Assembly: GCF_020921035.1 (NCBI RefSeq)
Contig: NC_063156.1
Span: 12,412,501-12,476,500 of the forward strand
From: Rhodamnia argentea
Lineage: Eukaryota; Streptophyta; Magnoliopsida; Myrtales; Myrtaceae
Reading direction: 5' to 3'
DNA: 64,000 nucleotides
The stretch's first letter is position 1. Each line of letters opens with the position of its first letter. Shown here one piece after another: positions 1 through 11,000 of this stretch. The translations under genes and the position numbers were made by a program. The notes below the pieces were generated by a model. It saw only the letters and a program-made list of their open reading frames with translations. It was not told the origin of the DNA and ran no database searches.

Positions 1-429
1 ACATCTGCTTTTCAGATTTGCTTTCTCGGTTTTTCTGCTACGAAATCCACACCTGCAATGGCAATATTCTGAGCCATCAACGGTCATATTGCAGTGTGTA
101 TCTCACAATCATCAGACCCAAAATATTGCTTCTTTAGTCTAAAATATACTATCACCAGTGCAAATTGTTTGTGACTAGACTGATCATCTTCAGTGAAAAT
201 ACCATTGTTTGGCACAAGATGAAGATCAATGATCTTTTCCATCTTCATCATATTGCAGACATACAAGAATACTATCTCAATTACCATGAAATTTCATCCC
301 CATTGGTGCTTGTTTACCAAAATGTCACAGACTAAGTATCTCATCTTTAGCTGATAGATAGGGTCATTGATATTGATAAACTGTTTCACTATCTACATTG
401 ATCATTAAAGTCATTAATGACATAGATAG

Positions 430-1200
430 TTTAGTAATCAAAAAATTTCCATAGGGATGTTTTCAACAGTAAGCGCAAAATATGACTTTGGTAGATCTGA
501 TGGGAGGAAAGACTGATTAAACCGATTGAAGCAATCTAAATTAATGTCCCCGCTTGTTACATATTGACAGGGAATGACTTTGTCCGTTCTTTTTTGGAGC
601 TTCTCGGTCTTGGTTTGATTGAATTGTGGTTTCTGACCCTGCAAATGGATAAAATCGACCAAGAATTTTTCATTCTTGGCCTATTGTGAGGAAACGCCCT
701 TCCTTGAGAAGAAAAAACGATTATTGCTGGAATGCTGGAATTGTTTTCCCTTCTTGTTACTCTTAAAATTACTTCTCTAATCGAAGAAAGACGTTCCCAA
801 AGGCACTTTTATTTGTCATTCGAGACTCACTTTGTAGTTGTGAAATCAGATCGGAGAAGGTTGGCATAGAAGACTTCAACATGGATGTAGTGGATAAATC
901 ATATCGATTACCTAAGCCATTCAAAATAAAGAGGCCTTCTTTCTGTCCTTAAGGGGTCATCCAATAGAGATAACTCATAAAAATATTTTTGAAATGTACT
1001 AAGATACTCATGAAGTGATGAGAAATTATCTCTACGACAATTTTGTATTTGTAGAAAAATTGAAAATTCACGTTCCTTAGATACTTGGCAAAAATATTTT
1101 GTAATGTTAATCATACTTCAACAAATGTCTCCTAGTCTATTACTTGAGCAAAGGACAACATCATAGAGCGTCGCAATGATCCGTCCCCGTAGAATGCAAT
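430..1200 (-). mobile_element. Degraded Ty1/Copia retrotransposon gag remnant
   Basis: On the minus strand, broken frames read like a Copia gag: a stretch with SLHEYLSTFQKYFYEL, then a GLGNRYDLSTTSML-type segment, then a decayed zinc knuckle near 570-530. One frame there gives ICNKRGH and another gives LDCFNRFNQ, so the CCHC box is split by a frameshift. Stops and frameshifts occur throughout, so no working protein is possible. In an intact element gag packages the RNA in virus-like particles. I found no LTR or protease downstream in positions 1-430, so the element is partial or cut by the window edge. The family call rests on the gag motifs only. Confidence 0.6.
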
Positions 1201-1600
1201 CTGAACGTCCCTATTAGAAGAACTCTGGATTTGTCACTTCGTCCTAGACTCCATCTTCTTTTCTAGAGGTGATTATTGTTGGACTCGGCATCTAATACTC
1301 ACCATCAATGAATCCCGTCAGATCTCAACTTTCAATCAGTGCAAGCATCAGTGCTCTCTAATAAGAATAGTTTGTTCGCGTCAAAATTGCTTACGTTTAA
1401 AGACAAGGGGTACGGATACTTTATGACACAAGTTATTAGTCGAAGGCATGGTCAAGGATCAACTTCTTTCAAAGAAGATTCTCTCATACCATAAAAGAAT
1501 AAAGGTGTTTGATTGTTAACATCAAAGCACAATATGTTGAGATAATTTCCACTATATAATATGTGGCGAAGTATTACACTTATAAGGAAATAGTTCAACA
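1201..1600. other. Intergenic, nothing recognised
   Basis: AT-rich sequence between the Copia remnant and the receptor-kinase fragments. I see no reading frame, repeat boundary or RNA gene that I can support. Confidence 0.5.
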
Positions 1601-1625
1601 ATGGAAATAATAAATGGAAAGATCA

Positions 1626-2060
1626 TTATAATACAAGAACTAACAATACCTCGATTTTAGTATTTTCTAGAATCTGCTTGTGATTTAATTTTTCTCCCTT
1701 GATTGATAAATCAATGCATTGACTGTAGGAAACTAAAACTGGACCTATTCTTATGGCTAGTTCGGTCCAATTCCCGATCTTACGGATGCTCATCAAGGAG
1801 TTCTCACTTACTTCGAGCAACACATAATGGTCACCTTGGCTCCATAACTGGTGTAGTACCGTTCATCTTCTTCACCACTCAAATTAGAGGGCATCAACTT
1901 ATGGAGAGGAAGGTAGGAACAACTGCCCTTTTGCAGCCCGACATCGCCCACTTCCATGTCCCTATAACTGGTACTGCCCTCGTAACGTCGGGTGTTTGTC
2001 AATTAAATGGTGTGCTTCTTTGCGGAGGCCAAGATATGTTAATCCTACCTTAGAAATGAA
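1626..2060 (-). pseudogene. LRK10L/WAK-type ectodomain fragment (GUB_WAK-like), degraded
   Basis: Minus-strand frames resemble the cell-wall-binding ectodomain of LRK10L receptor kinases. Near 2048-2010 one frame reads INISWPPQRS, like the INISYPFRL start of GUB_WAK domains. After a frameshift 2002-1808 reads VGDVGLQKGSCSYLPLHKL and then YYTSYGAKVTIMC, matching the family's VDVGxQKxxCSSLP and YxxxxxVTFxSC blocks. A third frame from 1823 reads ENSLMSIRKIGNWTELA, like the (S)CRIG segment near the domain end. Intact ectodomains sense the apoplast and are followed by a membrane helix and a kinase domain; none follows here on this strand. The adjacent kinase fragment is on the opposite strand, so the two pieces do not form one gene. 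Confidence 0.6.
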
Positions 2061-2602
2061 TCAAATGTAGTCACAAAAAGTTTTCAATTCTCTTAGCAAT
2101 GAAAAGTATGTAAATCATGCAGAATCTATTGAAAAACTAAACTTGTTGATTTCTTATATTTAGGTGGCGATGCGCCCAGATAATTTTCAAGATAAAATCT
2201 TTAGGTTCAAAGAACGTCTAAAAAATGATGCAACCCTGCTTGATCAATCATCGGTTCCAAGAGAGATGTAATTTAGCTAGTCACAAAGAGTTTTAAAAAA
2301 ATCATTTTCAAGTCAACATGACACATAAGTAATTATTCACGTTGAGACAAGAGAGTTGTTATATACAGGACCATTGATTATTGTAATTTAAATAATTGTA
2401 TCATGCAAATGTAACATTAGTTATTTATCAGTTATTATCCTTAATACATCTTTTCTTCAAATCTTACTTTGTGATGGATCGATTACTCCAATCAAACTCT
2501 TCTCTACAATTTCATGCTGAATGGATCTTTGAATAAGCACATTTTCATGCGAATGGTGATAATTTTCTTAATTATAAGAAAATGTATGAGATCTCTCTTG
2601 TC

Positions 2603-3112
2603 TAGATGTGAGCAGATTAGACCGCTCGAACCGAGAACCGCCCGGACCGGACCGGATCGATGGTCCGGTTCCCGGTTCTTAGTATTAGAACCGATAGCCG
2701 AGTGGTTCGGTTCCCGGTTCCAGGGACATAGGATCGGACCAATCGAATTTAAACAAAAAAAAATGTAACCATAACGTTTATTGTTTATGGTTTGCTTCTC
2801 TCTTTTGTTGTTTTGTGATTGCCTTCTTCTCACATCGAGAAGGATAAAATCTTGACGAGTAATCAAATCACATTCAAGAAGCTAAAACTAGAGTAAAGAA
2901 ATAGCGATGAATCCTGGAAAAGGAAAAGATACTCTCTGTCCTGCGCACGTGCAAAAGTTTGTCGTGTTATTGGTTTCTTGGAACCAATGGTCCGGTCCGA
3001 TTCTCGATTTCCAGGGTGGCCAATCCGGTCCCCGATTCCGAAAATGGGAACCAGGACCATCGGTTTCGGCTCTTGAGGGGAACCAAACTGAACCAGAAAT
3101 CGATTACCCCCA
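2603..3112. mobile_element. Non-autonomous hAT-like element in kinase pseudogene (copy 1)
   Basis: Starts TAGATGTGAGC and ends ATTACCCCCA, a weak inverted pair of the TAGGGGTGAGC type seen in better copies. The inside is two clusters of GGTTCC/CCGGTTCCCG repeats around an AT-rich middle, with no transposase. Flanks CTCTTGTC and (A)ATTTGTC look like an old, mutated 8-bp target duplication. The strongest support for the limits is the host: kinase coding ends at KMYEISL just before and resumes at IASKIS just after. Confidence 0.75.
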
Positions 3113-3585
3113 ATTTGTCATAGCAAGCAAGATAAGTATCTACATTGGGGATGACATGCAAATTCTATGCTTCGACAATCAAGCCTCACAACATTCTCTC
3201 ACACCAAAGTTCCACTTCAAAGTTTTTGACTTTGGACTTGTAAGACATTATTCCACCAATCACAATATACTATTGTCGATTGCAGTAAACGGAACCTTAG
3301 TATATATGGTCCCAAAGCTAATTTATAAGGACATTGGTGGCGTTTCTTACTATTGATGGAAATGGCCGGTACAAGAAGAAATGTAAACGCAAATGCAGAT
3401 GGTTCAAGTCAAATCTGTTATCCTTGGCGGATATATGATGAACTTGGCAAAGAAGAGGACATTGAGATGGTAGATGACATAGAAGAAGAAAGAGAGACGA
3501 CGAGGAAGATAATGATTGTTGCTCAATGTTGTACACAATCGAGACCTAATGATCCACCATTGATGACCGGGATCCTCAAAATGCT

Positions 3586-3972
3586 TAGGGGTGAGCAAGA
3601 CGAATCGACAGAATCGGGAACCACCCGCACCGGACCGGATCGAACCGGTTGGTTGGGTCCAATTCCCAGATCCATAAAATTGGAACCTATGATTTTTGGT
3701 CCGGTTCCCGATTTTAGAACTACTAGGTCGGGACCGATTATTTTTTATTTATTTATTTTATTTTCTAAATGAAATCCTAATAGTTCATCGGTTATTTTTT
3801 TATTTCTTAAATGTAAATGTAATTTTAATTAACATGTTAAAAGTAAAGTTCATGTTGCTCACCTCTACTAATAATCCATGGGCTTCATTAGACCACCCAG
3901 GAACCAAACCAAAGCGATCGGTGATCTAGTTTTCGGTCCGAGATATTGGGAATCGGGAACCAATCATCCCCA
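3586..3972. mobile_element. Non-autonomous hAT-like element in kinase pseudogene (copy 2)
   Basis: Begins TAGGGGTGAGC and ends CATCCCCA. It is flanked by a perfect 8-bp duplication AAAATGCT (3578-3585 and 3973-3980). The interior has the GGTTCC-rich pattern of the family plus AT-rich filler and no coding capacity. It lies inside the last part of the kinase domain: the frame stops at K-M-L on the left and resumes M-L-E-G-E on the right through the duplicated bases. TIR style and 8-bp TSD fit the hAT superfamily; no autonomous hAT partner is in this window. Confidence 0.87.
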
Positions 3973-4322
3973 AAAATGCTAGAAGGAGAGATCACAACTA
4001 CAATGTTGCCCAAAATCACTCTTTAATAATGTCGTGACGGAGATATAACTTGAAACATTCTCATCTTCTAAAAGCGCTCTAATTTTTAGTAGTTACCTGT
4101 GTGAGCACAAAAGCAAGATTGCGGCATATTGTTTTGAGTTATTTCTTCGTCTAGTAGAAATTGAACGCAAAATAAAAGTGGTACTATCACTTGTACATGA
4201 TTTTATAGCACAATCGCTAAGCTATCTATTGGTAACCGCTTTTTGTGTGCGCCTTTTATTCGTTGTGTTATTTCAGATGATGATTTCTTTGAGAAAGCTT
4301 TTGTCCATGTGAGTCACGGACT

Positions 4323-4556
4323 ACCTTTATTTCTTGAAAAATAAGTGATTTAAAAATAATTTTCTTAAAAAATGATCGCTTGCATCGCTTGAAATAATTA
4401 ATTAATGAAAAATATTTTCATTATCAATAACAATTTATATCCAAATATTTTCATGAATGATGAAAGTATATTCCATTCATTCATTTTTATAAGTGATACA
4501 AACGATTATCTTTAGAAAGATGTTTTCCAAATCAATCATTTTTTGCGAAACAAAGG
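4323..4556. mobile_element. AT-rich MITE with long inverted arms (family copy 1)
   Basis: The two halves are inverted copies of each other over roughly 100 bp: the left arm starts TTTATTTCTTGAAAAAT and the reverse complement of the right arm starts TTTGTTTCGCAAAAAAT. Related sequence occurs at 17659-17887 and 37877-38051. No target duplication could be fixed, so superfamily is open. Confidence 0.55.
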
Positions 4557-4559
4557 CAC

Positions 4560-5340
4560 CCTCCATATCAGTCCTTCCTCTGTCTTTCTAAAGGCTGCCA
4601 TTCAGAAGAATCGCGAATAAAGAAATCACCAGGGATTGACGCAGACAACTATGAAACTACAGATTGCTAGTTTGCTTAGCACAAATGGCGGACAAAGTTT
4701 ATTATCGTTAGGGTTTTGATTCAATTGAGGGCATAATTTTCCATTTTTACCATACTAAAGCTAATTCCTAGAGAGAATCAATTGGGCAAAAGAAACCGCA
4801 CTGAAGTTGTCAACGTAATTTAGGGGAAAGCTATTCATAAATTAATCCCGCACCGTGTTATGTGAACTTGACTGCTTGTTCCAACGATCGCTGCATAATT
4901 CCTGATGGAGCCTTTGTTAGGTCCACACATTTTACTTTTGTCGACTCTTTACTTTTGTTCGATATGATCAATTCATGCAACCATGATTTATTTTGGAAAG
5001 TCTTCAAAGAAATTCCTTTCCCCGGGAGCCTGATAAGACGGAATTTGATGGTGTTACGCACAACAAAAGTAAAAATTTATAAACGTGTGATGGTGCTAAA
5101 AATTTTGTCTATGTTAAATTATTCTTAGATTCAACCCGACAATTTATCCATGCATTTGATCGACAATGTAGAGAAAGAAGTAGGATTTTTGGAAATTTCG
5201 ATTTTTGACAGAGCTAAACTTTATGCAAGTAAAATCTAACAATAAAAAAAAAATTAGTGCCTTTTAATATACATGAGAATTTTTTCGTTTTGGTAACTAA
5301 ATCCTACATAAAATTAGAAAAACTAAAAATAAATAAATAA
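4560..5340. other. Intergenic, nothing recognised
   Basis: AT-rich sequence upstream of the PMEI-type gene. Short frames at 4858-5128 show no known motif and are treated as chance. Confidence 0.5.
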
Positions 5341-5367
5341 ATTGACAACTCACGCCAGCATTCCTCT

Positions 5368-5373
5368 TATAAA
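5368..5373 (+). promoter_or_regulatory. TATA box of the PMEI-like gene
   Basis: TATAAA lies 81 nt upstream of the preferred ATG at 5454, and a transcription start about 30 nt downstream would leave a leader of about 55 nt. Inferred from sequence and spacing only. Confidence 0.6.
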
Positions 5374-5453
5374 CAACCAGCCCTTCCTTCACAAGAACAC
5401 AAAAATACACCAGAAAATCACTGACCATGTTCTCTCGCCACACACATCCTTCA

Positions 5454-5981
5454 ATGGATTCACCGAGCCAGAAACTTGTGATATTGCTTGCGTTTTCCCT
5501 TGCCCTCGTCTTCTCCGCATCTTCCGCCAGTGCGGAATCCAAACTGGTAAACGAGGTCTGCAGTAGAACTAACGACTACCCGAGCTGCATCGCCGCTCTT
5601 CAACTCGACCTGCGAGCTACGAAAGCAACCACACTTCTTTCTCTCAGCGAGATCGCTTTGCAAGCGGCGGCAACGGACACTGCCAGGAGTCGAAAGGATG
5701 TGGACCGGATGCTTGCGGACCCGAACACGAGATCTTCATGGAAGCCAGCGCTCCAGACTTGTAAAGCTAACTTCGACAAGGTGGCTGCGGAGTTCTCGGC
5801 CGCGAGCCGCAAACTTATGATGGACAGACTGTCTGCAAATTATGATGTTCTGATGGCCTCGCAGGCAATCAACGCCTGCTTGGCGTTCCTGAGAAGCCAC
5901 AAGCAGAATGTTCCACCATTAGTCACCAGACGCGCTCATGCCAAATCTTTCGTCTCCATCGACCTCGTCGTCACCGAGTAG
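5454..5981 (+). CDS. Pectin methylesterase / invertase inhibitor family protein
   Basis: A single-exon 175-residue protein of the PMEI/C-VIF family, which bind and inhibit pectin methylesterases or acid invertases in the cell wall or vacuole. Residues 1-27 form a signal peptide (hydrophobic LVILLAFSLALVF core, SSASA before the likely cut). The four conserved cysteines are present: the first two in VCSRTNDYPSC (N-terminal hairpin), the third in QTCKANF and the fourth in NACLAFL in the four-helix bundle. Length fits the family. An in-frame ATG at 5427 would add nine residues (MFSRHTHPS) before the signal peptide; 5454 is preferred because the hydrophobic core then sits at the normal distance. 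Sequence alone cannot separate PMEI from invertase inhibitor. No neighbour suggests an operon-like link. Confidence 0.9.
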   Translation: MDSPSQKLVILLAFSLALVFSASSASAESKLVNEVCSRTNDYPSCIAALQLDLRATKATTLLSLSEIALQAAATDTARSRKDVDRMLADPNTRSSWKPALQTCKANFDKVAAEFSAASRKLMMDRLSANYDVLMASQAINACLAFLRSHKQNVPPLVTRRAHAKSFVSIDLVVTE

Positions 5982-8048
5982 CTTTAATGAGTGTGGATTG
6001 AATTTCTGTAATAATTCGCAGCACATATGAGGACCATGAACGAGGGTGGATCATATTCCCGTAATAACGATCTACTTGTTGAATGCTTTCCAAGCATGTG
6101 CAATTGCAACGCGAATATTTCTATTTAGCAACATTACTGGGGTGGTCCAGCCATTTAGAAAATGGACTAAAGGCAGCCATTTTTGCAGCATCTCTCTAAT
6201 TGGGAGCAAAGAAGCAAAGATTATTCGTTTGATGCAATGATTCTAACTCTTTTCCAGAGAAAGCAAAAATCACAGTATGATCATATCATGGCAAAGTATT
6301 GTACAGATTACAGACTCTTTAATTATAACTGGATGTTGTTCACCGTAAATCAACTATGCTTTTACTATAAATGATAGATATTCACCGAGATTTTGCAATC
6401 CCGTGACAAATATTTGTGTGGTTCATACTCCCAATGAAAGGAAAGCACGTGGGTCCCATGAATAGCTACGGTTATGTATACGCTTATCCGCTTATAGAGT
6501 GATGTAACAAAAGGTGCAAGGTACTAATTATAGTAGAATATTTTGCTAGATGTAATCTTGATTTAAATTAGGATAAAATCTCATATCTTGACTTTCTCTT
6601 TCTCGCTACGATTTACTTCGTTGTGATTATGCAATGAATCCTAACAAAATTGAGATTCAAAATCTCAATAAGAAGGTTTAGATGAAAAGATCATATTAAT
6701 TGTCCTAAATAAATGCAAGGGGAAACGTTATGTAAGCCTTACATGTTAAAAGGAAAAAAAAGACTGTTGAATTAGGTAAAGTACGTGTCATGCATGCCCA
6801 TTCCGAGGGGTAAAATTAAAAATAGATAAATAAATGCCTTCAAGTAATGAGAAAAAATGGAGCAAAAATGACAGAAAATAGAAAAATAGGTAAATAGAAA
6901 AGAGGTCATATTGAATTCCTAATCACAGTGGAAATATAAGCGCCCAAAGTTCGATAGATCATAGCTAATCTACATCCCTAAATTTCCATCGCCAACCAGT
7001 AAAACTTCTTTATTCTCGTAATCTTCCCAGATTTATATTTACTCCAGTGGACGATCTTCCCTTCAAAACCGTCTCACTAGGGCAACTCAGGGATAAAACC
7101 CTTGCCATTTTCGCCCATTGCAAATGACCAAGAACCTCGCCACATAGACCTCCCTATCTTCAGTCGAGGGAACGACAGTGCCGGGGCTCGATGTACTAAG
7201 ACGAAGGATTTTCTAGGCGTGAAGGTGGAGGACGACAAGACAAGGGGTATGTAGAGCATGTAGGGCAGTGAACACAACTCCTTAGAAAGATGGAGGGTCA
7301 AGCCATCATATGATCTCTTTCTGCACAGTGAGGCACATCAGTCTTCTCTCTCTGAAACTATGATTGGAATCGAGGGGTGAGATAAACAATTGGAGACTGC
7401 TAGGCCTGAAGGGCCAACTCCTACTATCAGCACCACGTCTTTCATCACGAAAAATGGTGCGCCGGCATTATCCTCGACTTTCAAATTTCATGAATTTGAG
7501 ATTATCATATAATTCGTGAGATTATCGTGACAATTCCTTCTCCAGTTTCCATTATTCTTTGTTCAATGCTCTTCATTGAACTCTATATCAACTCATTTTC
7601 TCGCGTATGATGTGATTTAGGTTATGCTCAATCAAATGCTCCCATCGACAATTCACTATACGACACTAAAAGAGGCGAGTTCTTTAAGAGCTGTCTGTAT
7701 GCTCTAGTCGGCGCACTAAGGTAACATAATTTAGTTCATGATTCCTATCAAATTCGACTTAATATGGTGTTAGATAGACCTGTTTTTAGCTTAATTTGTA
7801 TCCCATAGTTCTCGTATATCAAGAAGAGTCGGTGTCCTTGAAACTTAGAGCTTGTTGAGGTGTCTTGTTTCCCTTGTTTAGGAGTCCGGTGTGTTTGATA
7901 GAATAATGATTGTGATGGGATGATGGGTCGTGTTTTTTCTGCTCCAACGCGTATCATTCTAAACGTCTTCTCGAATAATTAGTGATGTCTCGTGTGAAAA
8001 GAATCCACATTGAGCTCTATTCAATCATTTCCCCACCACCCAGATAAA
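5982..8048. other. Intergenic, nothing recognised
   Basis: Holds the 3' flank of the PMEI-like gene and about 2 kb of AT-rich sequence. The 7077-7301 and 7748-7957 minus-strand frames have no motif I know. No clear repeat ends are visible. Confidence 0.45.
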
Positions 8049-11000
8049 GGCTGCGTTTAGAAAGGCTTTTGGGGAAAGCCTTTGAAAAAATGCAAATGCC
8101 ATTAGTCTGAAGGAATTTGATAAAAAGCAAAAGCTATTTGGTAAAACTATAATTGAAAAGTTCCTTGGGAAGAAAGTTTGGAAAAATGTTGTTTGATAAA
8201 TATATATTTAGAAAGTCATTTAATGTGACATATTTAGATTTTTTTTATTTGAATTTGTTTAAATTTGGAAAAACAAAACAATGACTACTATGTTTATACG
8301 TTTGCATTGAGAATAATGTAAAAGAGACCCATGTGAGCTCGGGAGGCAACCACGCGAGATTCAAGCTCGAGAGGCGAACATGTGAGAAGCGAGCTTTGGG
8401 ATTCTAGAGAGAGCAACACTTGAAAACCTTCAAAAGAGAAGAGACTAAACGCAGCAGTTCATGCGTTGTACACAACTACTTATAATTTTTTTCGCAGGAT
8501 ATCATTTGAGCAAATCATGTTTAATTTGAGAAATTGGCTCGATTTATTCGGTGCACTTATTCGTGCTGCAGCTCATTTCTTTATTGGAGATGCACAACAC
8601 TAGCAATGAGAATAGAAGCCCGATTGTTCGCGCTATGCGAATTTTTTGGACACCATTAGCAATGCTCAAATGATTTCGTACACACAAGGCAACCCGATTA
8701 AGTAGCCAATTATTCAAATCCATGTCTTTCTCTTGGACAGTATGGTCAATTACACATGCATGAACATGATTAGTAATTAATCCTAATTAACCATGGTCCA
8801 ATGATCGGACTGCTAAGTTCTTCGGACACAGCACAGAAGACCGGTGAGGGTAACATTTCAGAACCTTACAAAAGGATGGAGTCCGTAACATATGCTAACT
8901 AAAGCTTCACATAAAGCTAGGAAGTCAAGAACATGTTGGCGCAGCCTCCACTCATTCTCTTGGCCTCATCTCCACGCTCACCTGAACATCAGCTTTATCA
9001 AGGCATCTTCATCTATCAAGATCGATAATCCAGGATAATAGACATTCCCCATCTATCGAAATGCTGGTTGTATCTAATTACTCTGATTCCATGTTCTCTT
9101 AACTTTGCAGATAGCACCGATATGTCATATGGGTAGCCACCAGAGAAGAATACAAGAATGATAAGATTAGCCAAAGCATCGAGGGATCACCGCAAGACAA
9201 TGTATGCATGCTAGATAAATGAATGGGAAGGCCAACAGAAAATTTTTCCGTCGCCAATCTCCCATGTTCTTGCCTCCTCAATTATTTTGTCAATTACTGC
9301 TTCAACCTAAGGAAGAGTAAATCATGGAACTGATGAGATCACAACACCAGAAACCAAAGTTGTTTCAGCACACTGAGCGACGATGCAAAATATACACGTC
9401 CAGGAAAGTTAAGTCAAAGAGCAGCTTAATGGCTAGTAATATGATACCTGCTCCTTGCCCACCACAATTTCCATCTTGACCTTAGCTAGGAACTTATCTT
9501 CAGAAAATTAGATTAGACGCAACCATTTGGAGCCGGCAAAATTAAAGCTCCTCACTTCAAGGACAAACAACCAACATTATCATCTTTCGACCCACTTCAA
9601 CAAGTGTTTGCTCCCCCGCACACCTTAATTGAATATATCATGTGTAATACCCCTGGATAATACATTTCCAGAATCAACACTTATCTATTAACCAAACTAT
9701 CGAGAAATCTTCACCCTTTCACGAGTTCTTAATACAGAATCATATTTTTTTTTTCCTGAAGAGTTCTCACAATTTATACAACCTTTTCATTAGCGGGCAG
9801 TGATGTTTCAAAGCACTCAAAAGTCAAGCAATGACCATCAAATGACGATTGTCCCTACCGGCTGGAAGGGTTCGGACAGTTCATATCATGCAGTGGATGA
9901 AAAGAATTGCGAATCAAAACTATCAACAGCATCTCACACAGACCAAGCTTCAACCCAAAGGCATGCAATCGCAATATTCTGAGCTAGCAACGAAGCAATA
10001 TTCAAATGCTGATCCAAGCAAGCCAAATATGCTCCTCATCTTCTATCATAATGCCACAAGTGCAATTTCTTAAATTCAAAGAAAGAGGAAAAATGTGGGA
10101 AATTTGCTCCAGGAACTTACCTAGGAAACTTGAGGGATACGCCATGGCCTGTGTCATTCTGAATTCATCCATCAAAAAGAAGGAAAAAAAACCAACTAAA
10201 CTTCTTTCAATTGGGTTTTTTGTTCAAGTATAGCAGAAAGCACGTTCATTGCAGCATGCAAGAATGCAATCACAGCCCAATTTTGACAATAAGAAGGAGA
10301 ATTGAGAAGCATACCTTAGAATCGCTTCTATTTTGTAGAATTTGCCATCTGGAAGATACTCTGAATGAACAAAGAAAGAACACATAAACCATCATACCAA
10401 CAAGAAGCCCAGATCAATCTTGGAATATCACAACGACCAAATAATCGAAACCCATTTTCCCCATGAACCTGTGGTGCTGCTTTCGGCTCTGATAACGGGA
10501 AGAGCCGAGATATTTCTAGCTCTATTAATCTTCCCGCTGAGCCGATGGAACCGGGAAGCGCCGAATTTGAGGAGGGAAGACGTCCAGGCCACGAAAGCAA
10601 GCTCTTTGAGTTGGCAATCGCGAGTCAGGAGGGAATGTTGCTGGTCTCGCTATTGCATTCGTACAAACCATGGCTGAAGCCCGACTTTGCTTGGGAAGTA
10701 CATGCCAAGAAAACCAGCATCGGGCGTGAAGCTTCTCACAATCTAAAGCAACCTAGATGGACAGATTGCGATTCACAGAGGGGGGGACACAAAACGGGTG
10801 AGTGACTTTAGTGCAAGTAAAGTGGAGGAAGCTCGCCCGCCCGCAGTTGGCCCATTCTATTAGTGTTGGAAACAGAATGGGATGTGGATGGGGATCGCGC
10901 TTACGTAGAAAATCTGGCCCACCACCACCATGCCTCTCGTGCACACCGGCAGTTCTGATTGCCCCGAGGGGGACACCACTACTAGCGATCCGACAAGTAC

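Larger units (their letters stand above)
2478..4030 (+). pseudogene. LRK10L-type receptor kinase pseudogene, kinase domain split by two transposons
   Basis: Three blocks of one Ser/Thr kinase domain can be read in order. Block 1 (2478-2602) has LLYNFMLNGSLNKHIF, the hinge/NGSLDK region, then after a frameshift KMYEISL. Block 2 (3113-3585) continues with IASKISIYIGDDMQIL, a decayed catalytic loop (CFDNQASQH where the family has HFDIKPHN), FDFGLVR (the DFG motif), an activation segment ending VPKLIYK, then MAGTRRNVNANA and the C-lobe up to KML. Block 3 (3973-4020) gives MLEGEITTTMLPK, the usual end of the domain. Blocks are separated by hAT-like elements at 2603-3112 and 3586-3972. The lost catalytic loop, frameshifts and stops make it non-functional. 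No N-lobe glycine loop is seen upstream. The LRK10L assignment is from family memory of these motifs. Confidence 0.87.
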
